A stretch of 13,548 bases of DNA, taken from contig USHS01000011.1 in assembly GCA_900554585.1 (NCBI GenBank), positions 1-13,548 of the forward strand, given 5' to 3'. The notes below the pieces were generated by a model. That model saw only the letters and a program-made list of their open reading frames with translations, searched no databases and had not been told where the DNA came from. The position numbers and the translations under genes are program-made. Positions within the stretch are counted from its first letter, which is position 1; every line of letters begins with the position of its first letter. The stretch comes from an uncultured Collinsella sp. (GTDB taxonomy: Bacteria; Actinomycetota; Coriobacteriia; Coriobacteriales; Coriobacteriaceae). Below are positions 6,402-13,517 of the stretch, in pieces.

Positions 6402-7477
6402 TAGAGGTCTCCTCCCTTAAACGGCAAGCCCTGCTCGGCCGCCCGCAGGATGCGCTCGTCGATCTGGGAGCGGACGATATCGTTGGTGGCGACCCAGGCA
6501 GCAAAGCTGGCGTCGTCGGGGGCGCCCAAGCCCTCCTGCAGTACCGGCGTCGCCTCGGACAGCGCAAGGACAAGCTCGTCGGTAGAGCCCACACCCACGT
6601 TGACGCGGGCATAGACGCCATCGGGAAACTCGGTTTGGAAGTAGAGTGCCTCGGCTGCGTGTGGGCACGAGCGTGCAAGGATGCGCAAGTAGTGCTCGGC
6701 GCCCTCGTAGTCCAGCTCGCGCCAGGCAGCGCTCATCAGCGCGATGAGCGTCCACGGGTCCAAGTCGCGCTCCGCGTCCTTGGGACGACGGCGTGGCGGC
6801 GTGTTGGCGAGATAGGGGACGGAGTGGGCAGAGCGAAAGCGCTTGAGCTCCTCGGCGGGGTATTCGAGCTTCGCCATGGCGAGCATCGCGGTGTGACGGA
6901 CGCCGGCCGGATCGTTGGGGGCAAAGTCGAGGCTGCAGTTTGCGGCTTCGAGCGACATGCGATAGCGGCCGCTAATGAGGGCGCGTGACGCAAGGGCGGC
7001 AAGCCAGCGCAGGTAGGGACGGCGCATAAGGTCGCCTGCGGCCTCACGCTCGTAGGGGTCCTGCGCCGAGGCGATCTTGAGCGCCAGATCATGCTCGACT
7101 TCATCGCGCTTGGATACCAAGTACTGTACGTACTCCTCGTTGGAGTTGGCGGTGAGGGCGGTCAGCATGCGCTGGGCATCCCAGTTGGTGGGGTCGAGCG
7201 CGGCTGCCTCGCGAAGCATGTTCTCGGCAGCGGCCTCTTCTTGCTCTGCCTGGGTATCGTCAGGGATAAAGGGAATGCGGTAGTCGACAGCCTCGACCAC
7301 CTTGGCAATGAGGTGCCCGGCGCGGTCGCGGTCGTGCACGATGAGCGGCGCGGGGTTGCGGGTGAATTGTTCCATCAGACGCTCTACGGCGGCACCGTCG
7401 GTGAGCGGGATATTGTCGCGGCGCAAGGCCTCAAGAACGAGGCGATGGCAATCCTCTTGAATGGGATCGAATGCCAT
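6401..7477 (-). CDS. TPR-like helical-repeat protein A, unknown function
   Basis: A 358-residue cytoplasmic protein, first gene of the minus-strand operon. Helical repeats are visible: a pair around residues 76-130 (ENMLREAAALDPTNWDAQRM has the classic TPR aLDPxNxxA turn), a pair at 155-205 (LRWLAALASRALISGRYRMS, then LAMAKLE) and a pair at 240-275 (PWTLIALMSAAWRELDYEGA). No enzyme motif is seen. The open frame starts at a TTG (7507), but ATG 7477 is chosen because AAAGGAGG ends 4 bases upstream and the ten extra residues carry no domain feature. An AT-rich stretch at 7511-7535 is the likely promoter area. It resembles ST7/TPR-type hypothetical proteins only in general shape; I cannot name a family. 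Confidence 0.85.
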   Translation of the reverse strand: MAFDPIQEDCHRLVLEALRRDNIPLTDGAAVERLMEQFTRNPAPLIVHDRDRAGHLIAKVVEAVDYRIPFIPDDTQAEQEEAAAENMLREAAALDPTNWDAQRMLTALTANSNEEYVQYLVSKRDEVEHDLALKIASAQDPYEREAAGDLMRRPYLRWLAALASRALISGRYRMSLEAANCSLDFAPNDPAGVRHTAMLAMAKLEYPAEELKRFRSAHSVPYLANTPPRRRPKDAERDLDPWTLIALMSAAWRELDYEGAEHYLRILARSCPHAAEALYFQTEFPDGVYARVNVGVGSTDELVLALSEATPVLQEGLGAPDDASFAAWVATNDIVRSQIDERILRAAEQGLPFKGGDL

Positions 7478-7726
7478 GGGGCCTCCTTTGCTGCGGTTAG
7501 GGTTCAAATGTCTCTATATAAGATTCTAGTTTACCCGCATGTGGCACACCGGGGGTGCCGCACTTGGACATGCACCTTTGCACCACGAAGACGGATGTCG
7601 CACAAATGTCGGCACCTTGGACGACTGAGTGGTATCACGGTGCCGCAAACGGTCGATTTTTGGCGGCGAACGGGGCGCATTTTGGAGGGGCACCGTCCTG
7701 CCCGGGATATGTGGTCAACCTTGATA

Positions 7727-7791
7727 AAACGTTTGCCCAGCTTGGGAGTATGAATGCCCCACAAGGGTCTTCAGGGATAGAAAAAACGTTT
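7727..7791. promoter_or_regulatory. Paired AAACGTTT palindromes, candidate operator
   Basis: aaacgttt occurs at 7727-7734 and at 7784-7791, 57 bases apart start to start and upstream of the candidate -10 box of the alcohol dehydrogenase; a related gacgttta is at 7861-7868. The CG-centred palindrome is the type bound by LacI/CcpA-family repressors, but the outer bases match the catabolite-response consensus poorly. Assignment to a regulator is inference. Confidence 0.35.
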
Positions 7792-7834
7792 CATCATTGT
7801 CGGCTTTAGGTGAATAACTGACCAACCAGAACGG

Positions 7835-7840
7835 TAGAAT
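7835..7840 (+). promoter_or_regulatory. Possible -10 box of the alcohol dehydrogenase
   Basis: TAGAAT stands in an otherwise suitable AT-richer stretch about 140 bases before the start codon. No good -35 box lies at 16-18 bases, so this is weak and may need an activator. Confidence 0.25.
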
Positions 7841-7874
7841 AGTGTTTGTCTGAGCGTTGAGACGTTTAGACATC

Positions 7875-7935
7875 GCGCATTGTCATCGCCGGCAACGCGC
7901 AAAACGGTCCTGACGGAGCCAATCGGGTGCTCCGT
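7875..7935 (+). promoter_or_regulatory. Structured 5' leader with two hairpins
   Basis: Hairpin 1 pairs gcgc-ttg with caa-gcgc (7875-7882 with 7893-7900, one mismatch). Hairpin 2 pairs acggagc (7913-7919) with gctccgt (7929-7935), a perfect 7-bp stem with a 9-base loop, ending 42 bases before the start codon. No T run follows, so it is not a plain terminator. It fits no riboswitch class I recognise. Confidence 0.3.
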
Positions 7936-7977
7936 TATATACGCAAGTCTAAGAGGGGCTTGTTTAGGAGGCACAGT

Positions 7978-9201
7978 ATGGGACGTTTTACCAATCCTCG
8001 CGATCTGTACTTTGGTGAGGGCGCTCGCCACGAGGTGAAGAACCTCAAGGGCAAGAAGGCCATCATCGTTTCTGGCGGCAGCTCTATGCGCCGTGGCGGG
8101 TTCCTGCAGGACGTTGAGGCCGATCTCAAAGAGGCCGGCATGGAGGTCAAGCTGTTCGAGGGCGTCGAGTCCGATCCGTCCATCGAGACGGTCATGAAGG
8201 GCGCCGAGGCCATGCGCGAGTTCGAGCCCGACTGGATTATCGCCATCGGCGGCGGCTCGCCCATCGATGCCGCTAAGGCCATGTGGGTCTTCTACGAGTA
8301 TCCCGAGGAGTCCTTCGATAACATCATCCAGCCGTTCAGCTTCCCCGAGCTGCGTCAGAAGGCTCACTTCTGCGCCATCTCCTCTACCTCCGGCACCGCT
8401 ACCGAGGTCACTGCCTTCTCCGTCATTACCGACTACGCCAAGGGCATCAAGTACCCGCTGGCCGACTTCAACATCACCCCTGATGTCGCCATCGTCGACC
8501 CCGAGCTCACCTACACCATGCCCGCCAAGCTGTGCGCTCATACCGGCATGGACGCTCTGACCCACTGCATGGAGGCCTACGTTTCCACCTGCGCTTCTAT
8601 GTTCACCGACGCCAACGCTCTGCACGGCATCCGCGAGATCGTCGAGTGGCTGCCCAAGTCCTATGCTGGCGACCATGAGGCCCGTCAGCACATGCACGAG
8701 GCTCAGTGCATCGCCGGTATCGCCTTCTCCTCGGGCCTGCTCGGCATCGTTCACTCCATGGCTCACAAGACCGGTGCTGCCTTCGAGAACGGCCACATCA
8801 TCCACGGTGCTGCTAACGCCATGTACCTGGGCAAGGTCATCCAGTGGAACTCCAAGGATCCCCGTGCTGCCGAGCGTTATGCTTACGTGGCCAAGGAGAT
8901 CCTGCACCTTCCCGGCGAGACCAACGAGGAGCTCATCGCCGCGCTCGTCCAGAAGATTCGCGACCTCAACGACCAGCTCAACATTCCGCAGTCCATCAAG
9001 GATTACGCGAATGGTGGCGTGAAGGTCGACGCCGAGAACCCGCAGATGGTTTCCGAGGAGGAGTTCCTCGCCAAGCTGCCCGAGATCGCCGCGAACGCCG
9101 AGACCGACGCCTGCACGCCGGAGAACCCGCGTGAGACCAAGGCTGCCGACTTCGAGAAGATCCTCAAGGCCTGCTACTACGACACCGACATCGATTTCTA
9201 A
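7978..9201 (+). CDS. Iron-containing (group III) alcohol dehydrogenase, BDH-like
   Basis: A 407-residue NAD(P)H-dependent cytoplasmic oxidoreductase, probably reducing an aldehyde to an alcohol in fermentation. The cofactor loop is IAIGGGSPIDAAKA (88-101). Metal ligands of the family are present by comparison with FucO: D192 and H196 in MDALTHCME, H259 in IVHSMAH and H276 in HIIHGAAN; the last is offset by three residues, as in butanol-dehydrogenase-like members. Butanol dehydrogenases are about 390 residues; the surplus is mostly at the acidic C-terminus (about 340-407). ATG 7978 follows TAGGAGG by 6 bases; the frame upstream to 7927 codes for a basic stretch with no domain match. Codon use is very uniform, which suggests a highly expressed enzyme. 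A terminator follows 21 bases after the stop. The exact substrate cannot be read from sequence. Confidence 0.92.
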   Translation: MGRFTNPRDLYFGEGARHEVKNLKGKKAIIVSGGSSMRRGGFLQDVEADLKEAGMEVKLFEGVESDPSIETVMKGAEAMREFEPDWIIAIGGGSPIDAAKAMWVFYEYPEESFDNIIQPFSFPELRQKAHFCAISSTSGTATEVTAFSVITDYAKGIKYPLADFNITPDVAIVDPELTYTMPAKLCAHTGMDALTHCMEAYVSTCASMFTDANALHGIREIVEWLPKSYAGDHEARQHMHEAQCIAGIAFSSGLLGIVHSMAHKTGAAFENGHIIHGAANAMYLGKVIQWNSKDPRAAERYAYVAKEILHLPGETNEELIAALVQKIRDLNDQLNIPQSIKDYANGGVKVDAENPQMVSEEEFLAKLPEIAANAETDACTPENPRETKAADFEKILKACYYDTDIDF

Positions 9202-9222
9202 TCGACTCTTGTTATCGTAACG

Positions 9223-9264
9223 AGGGGCTCCGCACGCATCCGTACGGAGCCCCTTTCTTTTTTC
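9223..9264 (+). terminator. Rho-independent terminator after the alcohol dehydrogenase
   Basis: A perfect 10-bp stem (aggggctccg, 9223-9232, with cggagcccct, 9245-9254) has a 12-base loop and is followed by TTTCTTTTTT. It lies 21 bases before the next start codon, so gldA probably starts from its own promoter or from read-through. Confidence 0.92.
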
Positions 9265-9284
9265 TTTTAGAGAATGGGATAGTT

Positions 9285-10385
9285 ATGGCTGCAATTTTCA
9301 ATAGCCCCAGCAAGTACATCCAGGGTCCGGACGAGCTGGCCAAGCTCGGCTCCTATGTCGAGCCGCTCGGCGCTAAGGCCCTCGTCATCGTGACGCCTTC
9401 GGGCAAGAAGCGCGTCGGTGCCAAGATCGAGGGCAGTTTTGCCGAGGCCAAGGCCGAGCTGCTGTTTGAGGACTTTAACGGCGAGTGCTCCAAGGGCGAG
9501 GTCGATCGTCTGGTTGCGCTCGCTCGCGACAACGGTTGCGACATCATCGTCGGCGTCGGTGGCGGCAAGATCCTCGACACCGCGAAGGCCGTTGCCTACT
9601 ACCTGGAGTCCCCGGTCATCATTTGCCCCACCATTGCTTCGACCGATGCTCCGTGCTCGGCACTTTCGGTGCTCTACACCGACGACGGCCAGTTCGACAA
9701 GTATCTCTTCCTTAAGGCAAACCCCAATATTGTCCTGATGGATACGACAGTTATCGCGGCGAGCCCGGTGCGCCTGACGGTTTCCGGCATGGGCGATGCG
9801 CTCGCAACCTACTTTGAGGCCCAGGCGACGCATGATGCCGACGGCGGCACTTGCGCCGGCGGCAAGGGCGGCATGGCCGGCCTGGCGCTCGCCAAGCTCT
9901 GCTACGAGACGCTTATGGCCGATGGCGTCAAGGCCAAGGTCGCGCTGGAGAAGGGTGCGCTCACGCCTGCCGTTGAGCACATCATTGAGGCCAATACGCT
10001 GCTTTCGGGCATTGGCTTTGAGAGCTCGGGCCTTGCTGCTGCTCATGCCATCCACAATGGCCTGACGATGCTGCCCGAGTGCCACGGCATGTATCACGGC
10101 GAGAAGGTCGCCTTCGGCACCATCGTCCAGCTGGTACTCGAGGATGCCCCGACCGAGAAGCTCGAGGAAGTCTTGGGCTTCTGCATTGAGCTGGGCCTGC
10201 CGGTCACGATGAAGGAACTTGGCGTTGCCGAGCTTACGCGCGAGCAGGCCATGATTGTTGCCGAGGCCGCCTGCGCACCCGATGACACCATGTGCAACAT
10301 GCCGTTTGAGGTGACGCCCGAGATGGTCGCAAACGCCATCCTGGGTGCCGACGCGCTGGGCCACTACTATCTCATGGATGAGTAA
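9285..10385 (+). CDS. gldA: Glycerol dehydrogenase
   Basis: Oxidises glycerol to dihydroxyacetone with NAD+ (or the reverse) in the cytoplasm. Its 366 residues match the 367 of Escherichia coli GldA, and the zinc ligands fall at the same numbers as I recall for that enzyme: D171 in GMGDALATYFEA, H254 in AAAHAIHNG and H271 in MYHGEKVAFG. The NAD loop is VGVGGGKILDTAKA (89-102), and the substrate-side aspartate D121 is in ASTDAPCSALSVLY. The ATG at 9285 is preceded by only a weak purine tract (aatggga), and no better start exists. It sits between the alcohol dehydrogenase and a second GldA-like gene, each separated by a terminator, so the three are a cluster of related enzymes rather than one clear operon. 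No dihydroxyacetone kinase is in the window. Confidence 0.95.
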   Translation: MAAIFNSPSKYIQGPDELAKLGSYVEPLGAKALVIVTPSGKKRVGAKIEGSFAEAKAELLFEDFNGECSKGEVDRLVALARDNGCDIIVGVGGGKILDTAKAVAYYLESPVIICPTIASTDAPCSALSVLYTDDGQFDKYLFLKANPNIVLMDTTVIAASPVRLTVSGMGDALATYFEAQATHDADGGTCAGGKGGMAGLALAKLCYETLMADGVKAKVALEKGALTPAVEHIIEANTLLSGIGFESSGLAAAHAIHNGLTMLPECHGMYHGEKVAFGTIVQLVLEDAPTEKLEEVLGFCIELGLPVTMKELGVAELTREQAMIVAEAACAPDDTMCNMPFEVTPEMVANAILGADALGHYYLMDE

Positions 10386-10397
10386 ATCAAGCTAAGG

Positions 10398-10434
10398 AAG
10401 GGGCAAAGCCAGCAGATGACTTTGCCCCTTTTTA
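10398..10434 (+). terminator. Rho-independent terminator after gldA
   Basis: An 11-bp perfect stem (aaggggcaaag, 10398-10408, with ctttgcccctt, 10420-10430) has an 11-base loop, then T to 10433, 12 bases after the gldA stop. Confidence 0.92.
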
Positions 10435-10438
10435 CTAT

Positions 10439-10498
10439 GGTGCAAAGTGGCCTGTCTCCAATGCACAAGTTGGTGCAGGGGGCAAGTTACTTTGCACC
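10439..10498 (+). repeat. Intergenic inverted repeat with a CCTGTCTCC-type motif
   Basis: ggtgcaaagt (10439-10448) is an exact reverse complement of actttgcacc (10489-10498) across 40 bases, with a smaller hairpin tgcac/gtgca inside (10462-10477). Its left part, caaagtggcctgtctcc, resembles caaaggtgcctgtcccc at 3101-3117. It ends 31 bases before the next start codon, so it lies in the leader or promoter region of the second GldA-like gene. Confidence 0.6.
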
Positions 10499-10529
10499 AA
10501 TCGTTGTTTGATGAAGGGCGGATTCTCGT

Positions 10530-11597
10530 ATGTCGCTTCCTATGGTTTACGGCGGTCCCGGCCGGTATGTTCAGGGGCCGGGCGAACTTTCGCGTCAGGG
10601 CAGGTATTTGTCATGGTTGGGCTGTGCCGCCTATGTCTTGTTTGACCAGGGCACCGAGGATCGGCTGTGCAGGCAGATCGTCGATGGATTTCTGGACGAC
10701 GATCTAAGCGAGCCGTTCTTCAAGATTTACAACGGTCCGTGTACGGAAGATGCCGTTGCCGAAATGGCCAAGGAAGCCCAGGCTGAGTATTGCGACATGG
10801 TGGTGGGTATTGGCGGTGGCAAGATGCTCGATATCGCCAAGGCCGTTGCGTTTTATGCCGAGTTGCCGTTGTGCGTATGCCCCACGGCGGCTTCGATGGA
10901 CGGTCCATGCAGCGCGATTTCGGTGCTGTATCACGAGGATGGGTCGTTCGACCGCTACCTGATGCTCGAGAAGAATCCAGACCTGGTCGTGGTCGATACC
11001 AACGTGGTCGCGGCGGCCCCACTGCGTATGACGGTCGCTGGTATGGGCGATGCACTGGCAACGTACTTCGAGGCGCGTTCGTGCGTCGCGGCGCACGGCG
11101 CCAACGAGCACGGTGGCGCGCCGGGACACTTGGCCTTGGTTGCGGCTCGTGCCTGCTATGACACACTCATGGAGTGCGGCGTCGCTGCCAAGCGCGATCT
11201 TAAAAAGGGCCGTATATCGCCGGCGGTTGAGCGCCTGATTGAATGCAATATTCTGCTCTCGGGTGTTGGCTTTGAGAGCGGTGGCTTGGCGTTGGCGCAT
11301 GCCATCGCCAACGGGTTGACGATTCTGCCCGAGTGCAGGGCCATGCATGGCGAGGCCGTGGCATTTGGCCTGGTGGTGCAGCTGCGCCTGGAGCGTGCGC
11401 CCGAGCTTAATCAGGCGCTCGAGTTTTGCCAGCGCGTCGGTCTGCCGACCACGCTCGAGGAGCTGGGCCTTGGCGAGATTTCCGATGCCGATCTGCAGGG
11501 TGTTGCAAATGCGGTCTTTAGAAACGAGCGTAATATGGCCAACGAGCAGGCCAAGGTGACCAAACAAAAGCTCGTGCAGCTCATGTGCGAGGCATAG
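10530..11597 (+). CDS. Divergent GldA-like polyol dehydrogenase
   Basis: A 355-residue paralogue of the neighbouring GldA. The cofactor loop VGIGGGKMLDIAKA (92-105), the substrate aspartate in ASMDGPCSAISVLY (D124) and all three zinc ligands are kept: D174 in GMGDALATYFEA, H257 in ALAHAIANG and H273 in AMHGEAVAFG. Differences are a shortened first beta-alpha unit after residue 40, loss of the second histidine of AHAIHNG (alanine here), one residue deleted between the last two ligands, and a charged C-terminal tail (NEQAKVTKQKLVQLMCEA) in place of the usual GldA ending. It is therefore probably active on glycerol or a related diol or polyol, with changed specificity. ATG 10530 has gaagggcgg about 7 bases upstream. 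Codon use is looser than in the two dehydrogenases before it. Confidence 0.9.
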   Translation: MSLPMVYGGPGRYVQGPGELSRQGRYLSWLGCAAYVLFDQGTEDRLCRQIVDGFLDDDLSEPFFKIYNGPCTEDAVAEMAKEAQAEYCDMVVGIGGGKMLDIAKAVAFYAELPLCVCPTAASMDGPCSAISVLYHEDGSFDRYLMLEKNPDLVVVDTNVVAAAPLRMTVAGMGDALATYFEARSCVAAHGANEHGGAPGHLALVAARACYDTLMECGVAAKRDLKKGRISPAVERLIECNILLSGVGFESGGLALAHAIANGLTILPECRAMHGEAVAFGLVVQLRLERAPELNQALEFCQRVGLPTTLEELGLGEISDADLQGVANAVFRNERNMANEQAKVTKQKLVQLMCEA

Positions 11598-11747
11598 TTT
11601 GGCGCTTGATTGACCTTGTGCGATCGAGGCGGCGATAGGCATAGGCTATTTGCCGCAAAGATGCTCCGCGTGTAATTTGCCCGAGGCGTGGGCCGATGGC
11701 GTATCATTATCTCTTGCTTGTTTGCACTGCTCAGGGAGGGGCCGCGC

Positions 11748-13001
11748 ATGGCGCAGGAACACGATCTGTTTGATGACATTATCGAGATCAGCAAGGGTTT
11801 CGACTTTCTTAAAAACCCGCTTGGCGGTGTGACCGATGCACTCGATCCGTCGGCACCGCAGTGGAATCCTGCCGACTACAAGGAGCGTCCGCGCGGTAAC
11901 ACCATTCCGTGCCTGACCTGCAAAAACGAAAAGAGCGGCTGCACCGCGTGCATGGACGTGTGCCCGGTCAACGCTATCGAGGTCGAGGAAGACTCCATCG
12001 AGATCCTCGACTCCTGTCGCAAGTGCGGCCTGTGCGCCGCTGCCTGTCCGACCGAGGCGATCATCTCGCCGCGCCTGGCGCCCAAAAACCTGTATGACGA
12101 TATCGTCTCTGCTGCTACGAGCCACGAGACCGCCTACGTCACCTGCACGCGCGCCCTCAAGCGCATGCCGCGCGAAAACGAGGTCGTCGTTGCCTGTGTG
12201 GGCGATATTACGGCCGAGACCTGGTTCTCGGTACTGGCGGACTATCCCAACGTGAGCGTGTACCTGCCGTTGGGCGTGTGCGATAAATGCCGCAACATCG
12301 GCGGTGAGGACATTCTGGGCGAGGCGATTGCGAAGGCCGAGGAGTGGTCTGGCACGGGTATGGGCCTGGAGGTCGACCCCAAGAGCCTCAAGTGCCATAA
12401 GCTTCGCGAGTACGAACGCAAGGAGTACATGGAAAAGATCGCCCGCACCACGGGCCTGACGGTGACCAAGCTCAACCCGGCGACGGCGGCGCTGGCCTCG
12501 GTGACGCAAAAGCTCAAGGCCCATCGCCATCAGATTACCCAGCTGGAGCGCACGCTCAACACCATGTGCGGCACCACGACGACTAAGCGTCGCCGTTCGC
12601 TCACGCACGGGCGCCAACTGGTGCTCTCAACGTTGCAAAACCACCCCGAGCTTGCCCAGAACATGCAGGTGAGCACGCCGGAGTGCGATTTTGACAAGTG
12701 CACTTCGTGCGGCGAGTGCGTCAATGTATGCCCCACGTTCGCCTGCGATTTGGTGGGAAGCGGCCGCTTTGCGTTGGAGTCGACGTATTGCTTGGGCTGC
12801 GGTGCCTGCGTCAAGGTGTGCCCCGAGCATGCGCTCAAGTTGGTTGAGCATGACGCGTCCAATCTGGTCGTCGTCGATCCCGAAGCCGAGGAAAAGGCCG
12901 CTCAGAAGGCCAAGGCCCACGAGGAGGCCGAGAAGGTCAAGGCCGAGGCAAAGGCCAAGCTCGACAAGATGCTCGATCGGGTGGAGAAGCTCGCGGATTA
13001 G
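11748..13001 (+). CDS. Four-cluster [4Fe-4S] protein with a cysteine-containing middle domain
   Basis: A 417-residue cytoplasmic electron carrier or redox hub of unknown role. The N-terminal cluster pair uses C58/C65/C68/C72 (with an extra C55) and C90/C93/C96/C100. The C-terminal pair uses C318/C321/C324/C328 and C348/C351/C354/C358, all CxxCxxCxxxCP-type. Between them, residues 125-300 form a domain I do not recognise; it holds C133, C150 and the motif LGVCDKCRNIGG (C178, C181), recalling the extra cysteines of heterodisulfide-reductase/hydrogenase small subunits, but this is only a resemblance. The last 45 residues are an Ala/Lys/Glu-rich coiled coil. ATG 11748 follows cagggagggg by 5-6 bases; the open frame back to 11688 would add 20 residues with no function. 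It is transcribed after the GldA-like gene with 150 bases between; no partner enzyme is adjacent. Confidence 0.88.
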   Translation: MAQEHDLFDDIIEISKGFDFLKNPLGGVTDALDPSAPQWNPADYKERPRGNTIPCLTCKNEKSGCTACMDVCPVNAIEVEEDSIEILDSCRKCGLCAAACPTEAIISPRLAPKNLYDDIVSAATSHETAYVTCTRALKRMPRENEVVVACVGDITAETWFSVLADYPNVSVYLPLGVCDKCRNIGGEDILGEAIAKAEEWSGTGMGLEVDPKSLKCHKLREYERKEYMEKIARTTGLTVTKLNPATAALASVTQKLKAHRHQITQLERTLNTMCGTTTTKRRRSLTHGRQLVLSTLQNHPELAQNMQVSTPECDFDKCTSCGECVNVCPTFACDLVGSGRFALESTYCLGCGACVKVCPEHALKLVEHDASNLVVVDPEAEEKAAQKAKAHEEAEKVKAEAKAKLDKMLDRVEKLAD

Positions 13002-13048
13002 CCAGCGACCCCAATCTCTGCTTCATTTGCGCCGCCGTGGCGTCCGGG

Positions 13049-13078
13049 TTCGCCCAGATGCTGCGGCGGCGCTATACT
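13049..13078 (+). promoter_or_regulatory. Probable promoter of ychF
   Basis: TATACT (13073-13078) has a weak TTCGCC (13049-13054) 18 bases upstream, and lies 37 bases before the start codon. An exact 8-bp inverted repeat (gcgccgcc 13029-13036, ggcggcgc 13065-13072) spans the -35 and spacer; it may be the end of the upstream transcript or an operator. Confidence 0.45.
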
Positions 13079-13115
13079 TATGCAGTTTGAAGTACCTGTA
13101 CCAAAAGGAGCTGTC

Positions 13116-13517
13116 GTGTCCCTTTCCATCGGTATCGTGGGCCTGCCCAACGTGGGCAAGTCGACGCTGTTCACCGCGCTTACCAAAAAGACTGGCCTTG
13201 CCGCCAACTATCCGTTTGCCACAATCGACCCCAACGTGGGTATCGTCGATGTGCCCGATAGCCGCCTGCAAAAGCTCGCCGACATCGTCAACCCCGGCCG
13301 CATTGTGCCGGCTACGGTCGAGTTTGTCGACATCGCAGGTCTGGTGAAGGGCGCTAACGAGGGCGAGGGTCTGGGCAACCAGTTCTTGGCAAACATCCGC
13401 GAGACCGACGCTATCTGCGAGGTCGTGCGTTACTTTAAGGACCCCAACGTCATGCGTGAGGTGGGCCGCACAGGCGAGTTCGTCGATCCCGCCGGCGATG
13501 CCGAGGCCATTCAGAAG
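13116..13517 (+). CDS. ychF: GTP/ATP-binding protein YchF (OLA1 family), 3' end missing
   Basis: A ribosome-associated, redox-responsive P-loop NTPase of the Obg family that favours ATP. The first 134 residues are present out of about 363: G1 loop GLPNVGKST, switch region with [12 protein letters not shown], and G3 [20 protein letters not shown]. The start is GTG at 13116, with AAGGAG ending 5 bases upstream, giving the usual YchF beginning ([16 protein letters not shown]). The frame nominally runs to 13538, but the codons after 13517 (LSLIHI and stop) are read from sequencing adapter and are not part of the protein. Confidence 0.95.

Larger units (their letters stand above)
7478..7977. other. 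500-bp divergent intergenic region
   Basis: It separates the minus-strand operon from the plus-strand alcohol dehydrogenase. Short open frames exist, but none has a convincing ribosome site or protein-like composition. Visible items are the AT-rich stretch 7511-7535 (promoter area of the left operon), an imperfect hairpin tgtggcac/gtgccgca near 7540-7562, two AAACGTTT palindromes, a possible -10 box and two leader hairpins, listed separately. The stretch 7565-7720 holds nothing I can name. Confidence 0.6.

Noticed and set aside
7531..7809. Two short open frames (about 77 and 84 codons) in the divergent intergenic region
   Set aside because: Neither has a ribosome binding site or credible composition, and they overlap each other on opposite strands.
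7771..8907. Long minus-strand open frame antisense to the alcohol dehydrogenase
   Set aside because: Composition is low-complexity Gly/Val/Leu/Asp with no motif, and the plus-strand gene has full metal and cofactor motifs.
9267..10364. Long minus-strand open frame antisense to gldA
   Set aside because: Shadow of gldA; no start signal or protein family features.
11629..11656. Hairpin gcggc-atag/ctat-gccgc after the GldA-like gene as a terminator
   Set aside because: The stem has an internal loop and no T run follows, so I would not call a terminator; transcription may continue into the Fe-S gene.
11610..11707. Promoter of the four-cluster Fe-S gene (TTGACC near 11610, or TTGCCC/TATCAT at 11677-11707)
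   Set aside because: The possible -35/-10 pairs have poor -10 boxes or a 19-base spacer; none stands out enough to annotate.
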